Assembly: GCA_024228575.1 (NCBI GenBank)
Contig: JAAETH010000618.1
Span: forward strand, 1-64,000
Direction: 5' to 3'
Length of the DNA: 64,000 bases
Source: Actinomycetes bacterium
GTDB lineage: Bacteria > Actinomycetota > Acidimicrobiia > Acidimicrobiales > Poriferisodalaceae
The notes under the pieces were generated by a model, which worked only from the letters and a program-made list of their open reading frames with translations, had not been told where the DNA came from and ran no database searches. Below are positions 9,534 to 19,181 of the stretch, in pieces. Each line of letters opens with the position of its first letter. The stretch's first letter is position 1. The position numbers and the translations under genes were made by a program.

Positions 9534-11681
9534 ATGACGGTCGAGATGCGTGAAGACCTGAGCGTCGACGGCATGACGTGCGCCGCGTGTGCGAACCGGA
9601 TTCAGCGCAAGCTCGGTCGCATGGACGGTGTCAGCGATGCCACGGTGAACTTCGCCACAGGCAAGGCCACGGTGCTGCACGGTCCCGAACTCGATCTCGA
9701 CACGATCCGTGGCGCCATCGAGGGTCTCGGATACGGGCTGCTCGATCCCGACGACACGGCCGAGTCGGCCGAGGAACGCCGCGAGGCCGACCTCAGAAGA
9801 CGCCTGCTGTTCGGCGCCGTGTTCGCCACTCCGGCCATGTTCATCTCGATGGTGCCCGCACTGCGGTTCTCGGGATGGGAGTGGGTCGTCGCTGCCCTGG
9901 CGACGCCCGTGGTGTTCTGGTCCGGATGGACCTTCCACCGGGCCGCTGGCCTGAACATCAGGCACGGGTCGACCACGATGGACACCCTGGTCTCGATGGG
10001 GTCGATGGCGGCCTGGATCTGGTCGGCGGTCGTCTTGTTGTTCGACATCGACGGGGGGCACATCTACTTCGAGACCGGCGCTGTCATCGTCACCCTCATC
10101 TTGCTCGGCAAGTGGTTTGAGGCGAGGGCGAAGAGGCGATCCGGCGATGCCATCCGTGCCCTGGCCGACCTCAGCGCCGGCACTGCGCGACTTGTCGGAG
10201 GTGACGAGATCGCACTCGATGATCTCGCAGTCGGAATGAGATTCCTGGTTCGTCCCGGCGAGAAGATTGCCACCGATGGGGTAGTGATCGCCGGTCGATC
10301 GGCGGTGGACGAGTCGATGGTCACCGGCGAACCTGTTCCGGTCGAGGTCGGGCCCGGTGCCGAGGTCATCGGGGCGACGATCAACACCAGCGGAGCCATC
10401 GAGGTCGAGGCGGCCCGCGTGGGAGCCGACACTGCGCTGGCTCAGATCATCCGGCTGGTCGACGAGGCCCAGGGCAGCAGGGCTGAAGTGCAACGGTTGG
10501 CCGACAGGGTGTCGGCAGTTTTTGTGCCGACCGCCATCGGCGTGGCTCTGCTGACCCTCGCGGGCTGGTTCATCACCGGGCACCAAGCCAATGAGGCGTT
10601 CACCGCTGCCGTGGCGGTCCTCATCATCGCCTGTCCGTGTGCGCTTGGTCTGGCAACACCACTTGGCATCATGGTGGGCACCGGGCGCGGCGCCCAGCTG
10701 GGCGTCATTATCAAGGGTGGCGAGGTTCTCGAGGACACCAGGACGGTCGATGTGGTGGTGCTCGACAAGACGGGAACGGTGACGGTTGGGGCAATGACCC
10801 TCGTCGACGCCGTCGCTCCCGAACTCAGCGACGACGAGGTGCCGAAGCTGGAGAGTTTTGTGGCATCGATCGAGTTGTTGTCGGAGCACCCGATCGCCGA
10901 GGCGGTCAGCAAGGTCAGCGCCGAACACCGGTCTGTTGACGGGTTCGAGAATCTTGCGGGTCGGGGCGTCGTCGGGTCGATCGACGGGATCGAGGTCAGG
11001 GTTGGCCGCAGGTTGTTGTTCGATGAGATTCCAGACGCTGTCGAACGGGTCGTAGCCGACGCGGAATCGCGTGGAATCACCGCAGTACTGGGTGGACGTG
11101 AAGGACGTGCCGAGATCGTGCTGATGGTCGCCGACACGGTGAAGGCGACCTCGCCCGAAGCGATCGAATCGTTCCGAGATCTGGGGCTCGATGTCACCTT
11201 GCTCACCGGCGACAATCGGCGGACCGCCGAGACGGTTGCGGCGTCGGTCGGCATCGAGCGGGTCATCGCCGAGGTTCTGCCCGACGACAAGGCCGCCGAG
11301 ATCAGGCGCCTGCAAGAGGCTGGTCACCGTGTGGCCATGGTCGGCGACGGTATCAACGACGCGCCGGCCCTCGCCCAGGCAGATCTCGGAATCGCCATCG
11401 GCACAGGCACCGACGTGGCCATCGAGGCCTCCGATCTGACCATCGTCAGCGGAGACCTCCGGGCTGTCGCCGACGCGATCGCACTCTCGCGTCGCACCCT
11501 GGGGACGATCAAGGTGAACCTCTTCTGGGCATTTGCCTACAACGCAGCAGCAATCCCGCTCGCTGCGTCGGGTGTGCTCAACCCGATGATCGCCTCGGGT
11601 GCGATGGGGTTGTCGTCGTTGTTTGTTGTGACGAACAGCCTTCGTTTGCGCCGATTTGGCGGATACCGTCCTGTGTCATGA
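9534..11681 (+). CDS. copA: Copper-translocating P1B-type ATPase
   Basis: A 715-residue heavy-metal P-type ATPase with one N-terminal HMA domain whose metal site is MTCAAC (Cys16, Cys19). The membrane metal site is CPC (Cys367-Pro-Cys369), the phosphorylated Asp is Asp411 in DKTGT, the HP motif is SEHPIAEA, and the hinge is GDGINDAP at 604-611. The CPC site together with the YN of FAYNAAAIP in the last membrane pair and a later MGLSS motif marks the Cu(I) exporter class. It pumps copper from the cytoplasm. The stop overlaps the start of the CopZ-like gene (ATGA), so the two are translated together. Confidence 0.93.
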   Translation: MTVEMREDLSVDGMTCAACANRIQRKLGRMDGVSDATVNFATGKATVLHGPELDLDTIRGAIEGLGYGLLDPDDTAESAEERREADLRRRLLFGAVFATPAMFISMVPALRFSGWEWVVAALATPVVFWSGWTFHRAAGLNIRHGSTTMDTLVSMGSMAAWIWSAVVLLFDIDGGHIYFETGAVIVTLILLGKWFEARAKRRSGDAIRALADLSAGTARLVGGDEIALDDLAVGMRFLVRPGEKIATDGVVIAGRSAVDESMVTGEPVPVEVGPGAEVIGATINTSGAIEVEAARVGADTALAQIIRLVDEAQGSRAEVQRLADRVSAVFVPTAIGVALLTLAGWFITGHQANEAFTAAVAVLIIACPCALGLATPLGIMVGTGRGAQLGVIIKGGEVLEDTRTVDVVVLDKTGTVTVGAMTLVDAVAPELSDDEVPKLESFVASIELLSEHPIAEAVSKVSAEHRSVDGFENLAGRGVVGSIDGIEVRVGRRLLFDEIPDAVERVVADAESRGITAVLGGREGRAEIVLMVADTVKATSPEAIESFRDLGLDVTLLTGDNRRTAETVAASVGIERVIAEVLPDDKAAEIRRLQEAGHRVAMVGDGINDAPALAQADLGIAIGTGTDVAIEASDLTIVSGDLRAVADAIALSRRTLGTIKVNLFWAFAYNAAAIPLAASGVLNPMIASGAMGLSSLFVVTNSLRLRRFGGYRPVS

Positions 11682-11875
11682 GTACCGCCACCGTCTACGA
11701 CGTTCCCGACATGAGCTGCGACCATTGTGTTGCATCGATCACCAAGGAAGTTTCTGCCGTCTCGGGGGTCGAGTCGGTCGATGTGAACCTCGCCACCAAG
11801 TCGGTGACGGTCGTCGGAGGGTCGGGCGATGCAATCGTGGCGGCGATCGACGAGGCCGGCTTCGACGTTGCTTGA
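11678..11875 (+). CDS. copZ: CopZ-like HMA copper chaperone
   Basis: A 65-residue stand-alone HMA domain with a DMSCDHC metal-binding loop and the usual beta-alpha-beta spacing ending in [11 protein letters not shown]. Such proteins carry Cu(I) to CopA or to a repressor. Its ATG overlaps the copA stop codon by four bases, so it is translationally coupled to the pump. No CsoR or CueR repressor gene is adjacent. Confidence 0.9.
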   Translation: MSTATVYDVPDMSCDHCVASITKEVSAVSGVESVDVNLATKSVTVVGGSGDAIVAAIDEAGFDVA

Positions 11876-11935
11876 ACCCTTCGGGGGTGGGCAGGCGTTG
11901 CCCGGTGATGTGCCTGCATTCGCCGGGCAGTGACC

Positions 11936-13141
11936 TCAGCTCGATGCCGGCAGGCGGGCGGTCAACAAGGCGCTGATCATCACGAAGGCTGCCGATCCCC
12001 ACAGCGCGAACTCGATTCCGCCTGCCAGGTACAGGGTGCCGGACAACATCGTTCCGACCAGTCGCCCCACGGCGTTGGCCGAGTAGTAGAAGCCGACGTC
12101 GAGGGCGACGTCGTCGCGGGTCGTGAACGCAAGAATCAGATACGAATGCAGCGACGAGTTCACGGCAAAGAGGGCGCCGAACACGATCAATCCGCCGACC
12201 ACCGTCACTTCCAGTGCCACGTCGAGCTGGACCACCACGGCGAGGGCCATGGTCGCCCCAGCCAGAGCCCACACCCAGCGGCGTGCTGTTGCGACATCAC
12301 CTCGCACCACGCGGGGCGCGAACGACTGGATGATGCCGTAGCCGATTATCCATGACGCCATGAAGGCACCGATCTGACCGTGGCTCCATCCGAACCGCTC
12401 GGAGAAGAAGATGGGAACCGCGACCACGAACCAGATGTCGCGCGCTCCGAACAGGAACAGCCTGGCGACCGACAAGACGTTGATCTGCTTCGATTTCGAG
12501 AGACTCGCCCTCAGGGTCTGTTGTTTCACCGGCCCTGTCGAGGATCCCAGATCTCCCTTGAGTAGCAGCCAGACCGCGATCAGAGCGAGGCCGACCAGAG
12601 CCGCCAGGCTGAACAGCGCCGCGTCGTAGCCCAGCCACGCCAGCAGCGCACCGCCGAGGAAGAAGCCGAATCCCTTGAGGGCATTCTTCGATCCGGTCAG
12701 GAGGGCGACAAGTTTGAATACGGCGCCCTCGACATCACCTGCGACCAGCTTCACTGCGCTCTTCGAGCTCATCTTGGTCAGGTCCTTGGCGATGCCGGAC
12801 AAGGCTTGGAAACCCATGACGTAGGCGACCGAGATGACCTCTTCCCAAGCGGCATTGGGCAGTGTCAGAGCACACAGGGCGATCACCTGGAGAGCAAGCC
12901 CGGCCGTGAGAGTCCGGTGTAGGCCCGAGCGCGAACCGATCCAGCCCCCGACGAGGTTGGTGACGATACCCATGACCTCGTACAGCAAGAACAGGAACGC
13001 GATCGAGACCGGTGAGTATCCGAGATCGTGGAAATGGAGGAGCACCAGCATGCGCAGTGCGCCGTCGGTGATGGTGAACGCCCAGTACCCGCCTGTGACG
13101 ATGGCGTATTCGCGGCCTCGCCTCTCGATCCGAGCTGTCAT
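11936..13141 (-). CDS. arsJ: ArsJ-type organoarsenical efflux MFS transporter
   Basis: A 401-residue, twelve-helix MFS protein. Its N-terminal half carries the ArsJ signature stretches YAIVTGGYWAFTITDGALRM, FLFLLYEVMGIVTNLVGGW, QALSGIAKDLTKMSSKSAVK and LTGSKNALKGFGFFLGG. ArsJ exports 1-arseno-3-phosphoglycerate, made when a dedicated GAPDH uses arsenate in place of phosphate. ATG 13141 begins the family's typical N-terminus; the frame upstream is non-homologous. No arsenic GAPDH, ArsR, ArsC or ArsB gene is adjacent, and copper genes lie convergently on the other side. It follows the D-aminoacylase gene on the same strand after 175 bases. Confidence 0.88.
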   Translation of the reverse strand: MTARIERRGREYAIVTGGYWAFTITDGALRMLVLLHFHDLGYSPVSIAFLFLLYEVMGIVTNLVGGWIGSRSGLHRTLTAGLALQVIALCALTLPNAAWEEVISVAYVMGFQALSGIAKDLTKMSSKSAVKLVAGDVEGAVFKLVALLTGSKNALKGFGFFLGGALLAWLGYDAALFSLAALVGLALIAVWLLLKGDLGSSTGPVKQQTLRASLSKSKQINVLSVARLFLFGARDIWFVVAVPIFFSERFGWSHGQIGAFMASWIIGYGIIQSFAPRVVRGDVATARRWVWALAGATMALAVVVQLDVALEVTVVGGLIVFGALFAVNSSLHSYLILAFTTRDDVALDVGFYYSANAVGRLVGTMLSGTLYLAGGIEFALWGSAAFVMISALLTARLPASS

Positions 13142-13316
13142 CACACCAGTTTCGTTCGCGGAGGCCAACGATACGCATCTTCTGGTGGGCGGACGGTCGG
13201 GCCCTTGGCAGGATCCACGACGGTGAAGGCCGCGCACGGACGTGGCCGAGGTGCGAGGCTGGCGGTCCGACGGTTGTTCGACCAACTGAGCGACGCTCGA
13301 GTAGCTCGAAGCACCC

Positions 13317-14759
13317 CTAGCGGTGTCGCAGGGCGAGACCGGGCCGCTCGCCGGTGATGGCTCCGTTCTCGACGACCAGGGTTCCGTTGACCCAAACCCC
13401 CTCGATGCCGGTTGGCACGGTCTTGGGGTCCATGTAGGTGCCGGTGTCGATGATCGTCTCGGGGTCGAACAGGACCAGGTCGGCGTAGGCACCCGCCTCG
13501 ATGACTCCTCGGTCGTGGAAACCGAACCGTTTCGCAGCAGCCGACGTCATCGCCTGAACTGCGCGGGGTAGTTCGAGCAAACCCAGCTCGCGGACGTAAT
13601 GTCCGAGGATGCGCGGGTAGGTGTGGTGCAACCTGGGATGTGGTCTCGATCCGCCGTAGACGCCGTCGGACCCGACGATCATCTCGGGGTGCGACATGAC
13701 CGTCTGGACATCCTCCTCACACATGCGATCGAGGATCACGACACACCGACGGTCGAGTTCGGTGACGATTCGATCGATCATGGTGCGAGTGTCGACACCC
13801 TCGTCGTCGGCGACCTGGGCGAGCGTTCGTCCCTCCCATTCGGGGCGGCCGGGTGCGCTGGCGATGAGGACCTCTTCTGGGCTCAGCGAGCCGAACTCGG
13901 ACTGCCCTTCGAAGGCGCCTGAATTCGCGACCTGGTCGAAGAATGTGCTGCCGCGGGTGTACGGGTACTGGTCGAACATGACATCGACGCCGCGTGCCCT
14001 CGCCGCTTCGATCTTCTCGAGAGCGGGGACCACCTCACCCCACACCGATCTGTCCGATGCCTTGAGGTGCGAGATCTGTAGCGGGGCGCCGGTTGTTTCG
14101 GCAACGGCGATCGATTCGTCGATGCTGTCGAGCAGGCCATTGGCCTCGTTGCGCATGTGGGTCGTGTAGATGCCGCCGGCGTCGGCGACGAGGCCAACCA
14201 GCTGTTTCATCTCGTCGGGTCCCGAGTATCGTCCCGGCTCGTAGGCGAGGCCACTCGAGATGCCGATGGCGCCGGCGTCGAGAGCCTCGATGACACGGGC
14301 GGACATGGCGGCCATCTCGTCTGATGTGGCTTCTCTGTTCTCCTTGAACCCCATGACCGCCGACCTCACCGAGCCATGACCGACGAGAACGGTGGCGTTC
14401 ACGGCGGCGGGCTCGTTGTCGAGAGCGGCGAAGTAGTCGGTCATCGTCGCAAACGACGGACCCATCGGGAGGTCGGCGTAGGAAGGTGCGGCCGAGAAGC
14501 CACAGTTTCCGACGACCACCGATGTGACACCTTGCAGGGTCTTGAAGTCCATGTCGGGTGTACTGAGGAGCTGGACGTCGTCGTGGGTGTGGACATCGAT
14601 GAAGCCCGGAGCCAGCACCAGGCCGGTTGCCTGGCCGGGCCCGTCTGCGGGCGGGGTCGAAACACTGACCTCGACAATACGATCTCCTTCCACTACGACA
14701 TCGCCCACGAAGGGGGCAGCGCCGGTGCCGTCGACGATCGTGACGTTGCGAAACTCCAT
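13317..14759 (-). CDS. N-acyl-D-amino-acid deacylase (D-aminoacylase family amidohydrolase)
   Basis: A 480-residue amidohydrolase. The metal motif PGFIDVHTHDD (His57, His59) is followed by GVTSVVVGNCGFSAAP, typical of D-aminoacylases, with the later GSDG metal Asp region (MIVGSDGVYGG) and AAKRFGFHDRGVIEAG-type C-terminal motifs. These enzymes remove N-acyl groups from D-amino acids, as found in peptidoglycan fragments and N-acylated detritus. No signal peptide is seen. It is divergent from glpD with only 47 bases between the start codons. Confidence 0.9.
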   Translation of the reverse strand: MEFRNVTIVDGTGAAPFVGDVVVEGDRIVEVSVSTPPADGPGQATGLVLAPGFIDVHTHDDVQLLSTPDMDFKTLQGVTSVVVGNCGFSAAPSYADLPMGPSFATMTDYFAALDNEPAAVNATVLVGHGSVRSAVMGFKENREATSDEMAAMSARVIEALDAGAIGISSGLAYEPGRYSGPDEMKQLVGLVADAGGIYTTHMRNEANGLLDSIDESIAVAETTGAPLQISHLKASDRSVWGEVVPALEKIEAARARGVDVMFDQYPYTRGSTFFDQVANSGAFEGQSEFGSLSPEEVLIASAPGRPEWEGRTLAQVADDEGVDTRTMIDRIVTELDRRCVVILDRMCEEDVQTVMSHPEMIVGSDGVYGGSRPHPRLHHTYPRILGHYVRELGLLELPRAVQAMTSAAAKRFGFHDRGVIEAGAYADLVLFDPETIIDTGTYMDPKTVPTGIEGVWVNGTLVVENGAITGERPGLALRHR

Positions 14760-14806
14760 GGCTCGATGGTACGTCTTGAGCCGGACGCGACGCCTATTGT
14801 CGTGGT

Positions 14807-16411
14807 GTGACGAATACCCAGCTGACGCCGAACAGCCGCGCTGATCTGCTCGACCGCCTGGAACAGGAAACCTTCGACGTCGTGGTGATCGGGGCAGGCA
14901 TCACCGGCGCCGGGGTGGCGCGCGACGCAGCCGGCCGAGGACTGAGCGTTGCTCTGATCGAGGCCGAGGACTTTGCTTCAGGAACTTCGTCGCGTTCGTC
15001 GAAGCTGATTCACGGAGGCCTGCGGTATCTGGCCAGCGGAGAGGTCGACCTGGTTCGCAAGACAGCGCGCGAGCGCCAAGCCGTACACGCGATGGCACCA
15101 CACCTGGCAGAGCCTTGCTACATGGTCGTACCCGCACGCAACCTGGCCGGCGCCACCAAATTCAGGGCGGGTATCGGTACCTACGAGAAGTTGGGGGGCA
15201 TCGGCGACGCGGACCGGCACCAGAACTGGGGCACCGACGAGATAGTGGTCAACGAACCCCTACTGAGAGCCGACACCTACACGAGGGCTGTTGCGTACCG
15301 CGAGTATCTCACCGACGACGCGAGGCTTGTGTTGGGGGTTCTTCGCGCCGCCGTCGCCGACGGAGCGGTGGTTGCCAACCGCCTGCCCATGGTCCGTGCG
15401 AAGGAGTTGAACGGCAAGCTGGTCGGTGTTGTGGCCCGTTGCCATGAAACAGGTCGTGAGGTGATCGTTGGAGCCTCGGTTGTTGTCAACGCCGCCGGCC
15501 CCTGGGTCGACGACGTCGTATGTATGGAGCTGGATGTGGTAGCGGCTGGTACCGAGCCCTCAACCCGTCTGCACCTGTCCAGGGGCATCCACGTGGTCCT
15601 CGAGCGCCGGCGCCTGCCGGTGAACCATCTGGTCATCTGCACCGCCGAAGATCGCCGGTCCGTCTTCGTGATTCCCCGTGGCGACAGTGTCTACATCGGA
15701 ACCACAGACACCAGCTACGGCGGGGACCGGCCACTTTGGCCCGAGATCGAGCCAGAGGACGTCAGGTACCTGCTCGCCCCGATGGATCGCTACTTCGACA
15801 TCGAACCGCTGACGTTCGACGACGTGATCGCGACGTGGGCGGGCGTCAGGCCGCTGGTCGCACAGGAGGGCAAGGCTGCCAAGGAGATATCTCGCAAGGA
15901 CGAGGTCGTCGTGGGTCCCGGTGGCATGGTCTCGATCGCGGGTGGGAAACTGACCGGATTCCGACGGATGGCAGAGGACGTCGTCGAGGTGGTTGCCAAG
16001 CAGCTGGGGCGTCGACTGCCCGACGGACCTGGGACGGCAGCAATTCCCGGCGGCGAGCCCGAGGAGGTCGCCGACGATGCCCTGTCCGTGCGTCTCGGCC
16101 GGATGTATGGATCCGAAGCCGCCGACGTATTGGCGCTGGGCCCTGAGCCGTTGATCGAAGGTGTCCCGGTCGTCGCCGGCGAGGTCGACTGGGCGATCGA
16201 CGTCGAGGCGGCCACCTCACTCGAGGATGTTGTCTATCGCCGTACCCGGGTCGCCTGGTACGTCGCCGCTCACCGTGACGAGCTGGCGTGCTCGATGGCG
16301 GCCCGAATGGCGGTCAAGCTGGGCTGGACCTCGCAACAGACCGAGATCGAGCTGGCCCAGGTGCGCGCTCGGTTCGCTGACGAACTCTCTTTCAAAGGGG
16401 ATGCCCCATGA
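14807..16411 (+). CDS. glpD: FAD-dependent glycerol-3-phosphate dehydrogenase
   Basis: A 534-residue flavoprotein with a GTG start. The Rossmann FAD-binding motif VVVIGAGITGAGVARDAAGRG lies near residues 25-46, followed by SRSSKLIHGGLRYL, the conserved GlpD signature, and FVIPRGDSVYIGTTDT. The C-terminal GlpD cap (about 400-525) is present. It oxidises glycerol-3-phosphate to dihydroxyacetone phosphate at the membrane and passes electrons to quinone. The stop overlaps the ATG of the next gene, so the three glycerol genes (14807-19181) appear to be one translationally coupled operon. Confidence 0.93.
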   Translation: MTNTQLTPNSRADLLDRLEQETFDVVVIGAGITGAGVARDAAGRGLSVALIEAEDFASGTSSRSSKLIHGGLRYLASGEVDLVRKTARERQAVHAMAPHLAEPCYMVVPARNLAGATKFRAGIGTYEKLGGIGDADRHQNWGTDEIVVNEPLLRADTYTRAVAYREYLTDDARLVLGVLRAAVADGAVVANRLPMVRAKELNGKLVGVVARCHETGREVIVGASVVVNAAGPWVDDVVCMELDVVAAGTEPSTRLHLSRGIHVVLERRRLPVNHLVICTAEDRRSVFVIPRGDSVYIGTTDTSYGGDRPLWPEIEPEDVRYLLAPMDRYFDIEPLTFDDVIATWAGVRPLVAQEGKAAKEISRKDEVVVGPGGMVSIAGGKLTGFRRMAEDVVEVVAKQLGRRLPDGPGTAAIPGGEPEEVADDALSVRLGRMYGSEAADVLALGPEPLIEGVPVVAGEVDWAIDVEAATSLEDVVYRRTRVAWYVAAHRDELACSMAARMAVKLGWTSQQTEIELAQVRARFADELSFKGDAP

Positions 16412-17802
16412 AGACACTTCTGGACGACCTCTCGGCGGTCTTGGGTGCTGGCCTACTTCTCGACGAGGATCAACGGGTCGAACGCGCCCGCGATACCTGG
16501 TCGCGCAGCCAGATCGCCATCACCGCAGGAGAGCCCGAGGTTGCGCCGATGGCGGTGTGTGCCCCGGTAAATGCAGCCGAGATGGCCGAGGTCGTCTCGA
16601 TCTGTCGGGCTCACAAGGTGCCGATGATCCCGCGAGGTGGAGGGTCTGGTGTGTGCGGAGGTGTCCTGGCCTCGACCGATGCGGTCGTTCTCAGCACCGA
16701 ACACATGACCGGTCTCGTGTCGCTGTCGACCGATGATCTGTTGGCCACCTTTGGTGGTGGAACGAACGGTTTTGTCGCCGAGACCATGATGGCGGAGAGC
16801 GGGCTGACGATCGGTCACTGGCCGCAATCCATAGAACTGTCTACGGTGGGCGGCTGGGTGGCAACCCGAGCGTCGGGTCAGTACTCGACCGCCTACGGCA
16901 ACATCGAGGACATGGTTTACTCGCTCGAGGCAGTCCTCGCCGATGGCTCCGTGTATCACAGTCGCGACACCCCCAGAGCATCTGCTGGACCCGATCTCCG
17001 GCAGCTGCTGATGGGCAGTGAGGGCACACTCGGTGTTGTCACCGAGGTGACCTTGTCGGTGCGCGAACAACCAGAACCGGGTGTACGTCAGGCGTTTCAC
17101 TTCGCCGACTTTGCTGCCGGTCTCGACGCGATCAGGGCGGTCATGCGTCAGGGTTGGCGCCCACCGGTAGCGCGGCTGTACGACGGGCGTGAGTCCTGGC
17201 GCCACTTCCGAGATCACATGCCAAAGGGCAACTGCATGCTCATCTTCTTGCACGAGGGACCGCCGGGCCTCGCAGCGTTGCAAGCCGCTGCGACCGAAGG
17301 ACTATGCGGCGCTCGTGGCGGTGTTGCGGCTGAGTCCGAGGCGGTCGACACCTGGTTCGAGCACCGAAACGCCGTTCCCACATGGGACGAACTTCTGAAG
17401 CAGGGCATCGTGTCGGACACGATCGAGGTGGCCGCTCCATGGAGTGTGCTTCCGCGGCTGTACGACGATGTCGTGGCCGCATTGAAGGCGGTTCCGGGTG
17501 TGGTGGCCGCCAGCGGACACTCGTCGCACGCCTACAGATCAGGGGCGAACCTGTACTTCACGGTCGCGGCCATCCCCGAGGACCTGCAGCGGTATGGGGC
17601 CACCTACGACACCTTTTGGAATGTGGCCATGAAGGCGACCGCCGCCCTCGGTGTGGGAGTGGCCCATCACCACGGCATCGGGCGGGTTCGGCGAGATTGG
17701 ATGCCCTCGGAGCTCGGCGAAGCCGGCGTAGGCATGCTGCGCTCGGTCAAGCGGGCACTCGACCCGGAGGGGTTGATGAATCCAGGGGTGCTGATTCCCT
17801 GA
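16408..17802 (+). CDS. FAD-linked oxidase, alkylglycerone-phosphate-synthase-like
   Basis: A 464-residue VAO/PCMH-type flavoprotein. The FAD pyrophosphate loop is IPRGGGSGVCGG (75-85), followed by GHWPQSIELSTVGGWVATRASGQYSTAYGNIEDMV, and the C-terminal domain has the HHHGIGR triad that in alkyldihydroxyacetonephosphate synthase forms part of the active site, then DPEGLMNPGVL. It sits between glpD and glpK with overlaps on both sides (ATGA upstream, TGATG downstream). Candidate roles are an ether-lipid synthase acting on a dihydroxyacetone-phosphate ester or a D-2-hydroxyacid oxidase; the motif and operon favour a triose- or glycerol-linked substrate. No acyl-DHAP reductase gene is nearby. Confidence 0.75.
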   Translation: MKTLLDDLSAVLGAGLLLDEDQRVERARDTWSRSQIAITAGEPEVAPMAVCAPVNAAEMAEVVSICRAHKVPMIPRGGGSGVCGGVLASTDAVVLSTEHMTGLVSLSTDDLLATFGGGTNGFVAETMMAESGLTIGHWPQSIELSTVGGWVATRASGQYSTAYGNIEDMVYSLEAVLADGSVYHSRDTPRASAGPDLRQLLMGSEGTLGVVTEVTLSVREQPEPGVRQAFHFADFAAGLDAIRAVMRQGWRPPVARLYDGRESWRHFRDHMPKGNCMLIFLHEGPPGLAALQAAATEGLCGARGGVAAESEAVDTWFEHRNAVPTWDELLKQGIVSDTIEVAAPWSVLPRLYDDVVAALKAVPGVVAASGHSSHAYRSGANLYFTVAAIPEDLQRYGATYDTFWNVAMKATAALGVGVAHHHGIGRVRRDWMPSELGEAGVGMLRSVKRALDPEGLMNPGVLIP

Positions 17803-19181
17803 TGGCATACGTGGCAGCGATCGACGCGGGAACCACCAGCATTCGGGTCGGGTTGTTCAGTGCCGAGGGTGAACGTATCGGTGTCGAGGGGTATCACCTC
17901 CCGGCGAACCACCCCTTCGAGGGTGCCGTCGAGCAGGATCCCCACGAGATGGTCGACGCTGCTCGAGACCTGCTCGTGGCCGTGTGTCACGAGGCGGGGG
18001 TCGAGCTGGACGAGGTCGACGCTCTGGGTATCACGAACCAGAGGGGAAGTGTCGTGGCGTGGGACGCCGAAACAGGGGCAGCCCTGCACCCCATCATCGG
18101 GTGGCAAGACACCCGTACCAACGGTCGTGTGGCCGAGCTCCGATCGGGCGGCATCCCGGCTACCACGTCGGCTGGGTGCACGAAGATCGAGTGGTTGAAC
18201 AACCACGATGAAGCGTGTATGGCCGCCGCCGAGCGCGGGACCTTGCGCTACGGCACGGTCGATTCGTGGCTCATGTGGCGTCTTTCGGGAGGAAGGGTTC
18301 ACGCAACCGACCCTTCGAACGCCGGATCGACCGGGTTCTACGCGAACGGCACCGGAGCGTGGAGCGATTTGGCGCTCGATCTATTCGGTGCCCAACGATC
18401 GACGCTCGGCGACATTGTCAGTACGGACGACATCGTTGGGGTGACCGACGCCCTGGTGGTGGGCTCCGAGATCCCTCTATCGGCCAGGTGTGGCGACCAG
18501 ATGGCCTCATGTTTGGCTCATGGGTTGGTCGAAGGCCAAGCCAAGCTGACGCTCGGTACTTCGGCCATGGTCGATGTGGCCCTCGGGGCCTCTCCGGGTG
18601 TGGCTCCCCGAGGTGCATACGTGTTGCCGCTGTACCGTTCGATGCGAAGCGGATTGGGACGACAGATCGAGGCCGACCAGGCCGGTGCCCACGAGGAATA
18701 TGTCGTCGAGGGTTCCGTTCACGCAGCAGGTTCTGCGGTCGAGTGGCTCGTGCGACTCGGCCTGCTCGACACCGTCGAGCACCTCGACGAGGTCGCTGCC
18801 CTCGGCCGTGACGGTGTCGACTTCCTGCCCGCGCTCGCGGGGCTGGGGACCCCACGTCAGGACCCAGATGTGCGCGCCGTGTTCTCCGGATTGAGTCTGT
18901 CGACGACTGCCGCCGACATGGTCAGGGGCGTTCTGGCCGGAATCGCCGCGAGGGTTGGCGAGGTTTGTGAGGTGCTCGGCGTCGAGGGCGAGCTGTTCGT
19001 CGACGGAGGGTTGAGCCAGTCCGACGTGTTGCTCCAGATGATCGCAGACGTGACCGATCTGAGGTTGCTGCGATCGATCGATCACGAGACCACCCTCACG
19101 GGAGTTGCGCGTGCTGCCTCGCGGGTCCGTGGTGCCAGTTGGTCGCCGTCGTATACACAGGTCCGCTCAGAGCGCGGCTAG
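17802..19181 (+). CDS. glpK: Glycerol kinase (FGGY family)
   Basis: A 459-residue FGGY kinase. DAGTTSIRVG (8-17) is the phosphate-1 motif, followed by GITNQRGS, the glycerol-contact WQDTRTNG, GTVDSWLMWRL, CGDQMAS and LGTSAMV of the second ATP-binding half, and FVDGGLSQSDVLLQMIAD. It makes glycerol-3-phosphate for the GlpD encoded two genes upstream. The length is slightly below the usual 495-500 residues. Its ATG overlaps the stop of the FAD oxidase by one base, and its stop overlaps the stop of the convergent SDR gene by three. No glycerol facilitator is encoded here. Confidence 0.88.
   Translation: MAYVAAIDAGTTSIRVGLFSAEGERIGVEGYHLPANHPFEGAVEQDPHEMVDAARDLLVAVCHEAGVELDEVDALGITNQRGSVVAWDAETGAALHPIIGWQDTRTNGRVAELRSGGIPATTSAGCTKIEWLNNHDEACMAAAERGTLRYGTVDSWLMWRLSGGRVHATDPSNAGSTGFYANGTGAWSDLALDLFGAQRSTLGDIVSTDDIVGVTDALVVGSEIPLSARCGDQMASCLAHGLVEGQAKLTLGTSAMVDVALGASPGVAPRGAYVLPLYRSMRSGLGRQIEADQAGAHEEYVVEGSVHAAGSAVEWLVRLGLLDTVEHLDEVAALGRDGVDFLPALAGLGTPRQDPDVRAVFSGLSLSTTAADMVRGVLAGIAARVGEVCEVLGVEGELFVDGGLSQSDVLLQMIADVTDLRLLRSIDHETTLTGVARAASRVRGASWSPSYTQVRSERG

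Noticed and set aside
844-13000. Numerous long minus- and plus-frame open reading frames inside other genes
   Set aside because: They have Arg/Pro-rich compositions typical of out-of-frame high-GC DNA and no motifs or ribosome sites.
13240-13312. A functional tRNA gene on the minus strand
   Set aside because: Only the D-arm matches; there is no TTCGA T loop, anticodon stem or acceptor pairing.
17382-17801. An N-terminal extension of glycerol kinase
   Set aside because: The sequence overlaps the FAD oxidase coding region and lacks homology; ATG 17802 begins the conserved FGGY motif and overlaps the upstream stop.
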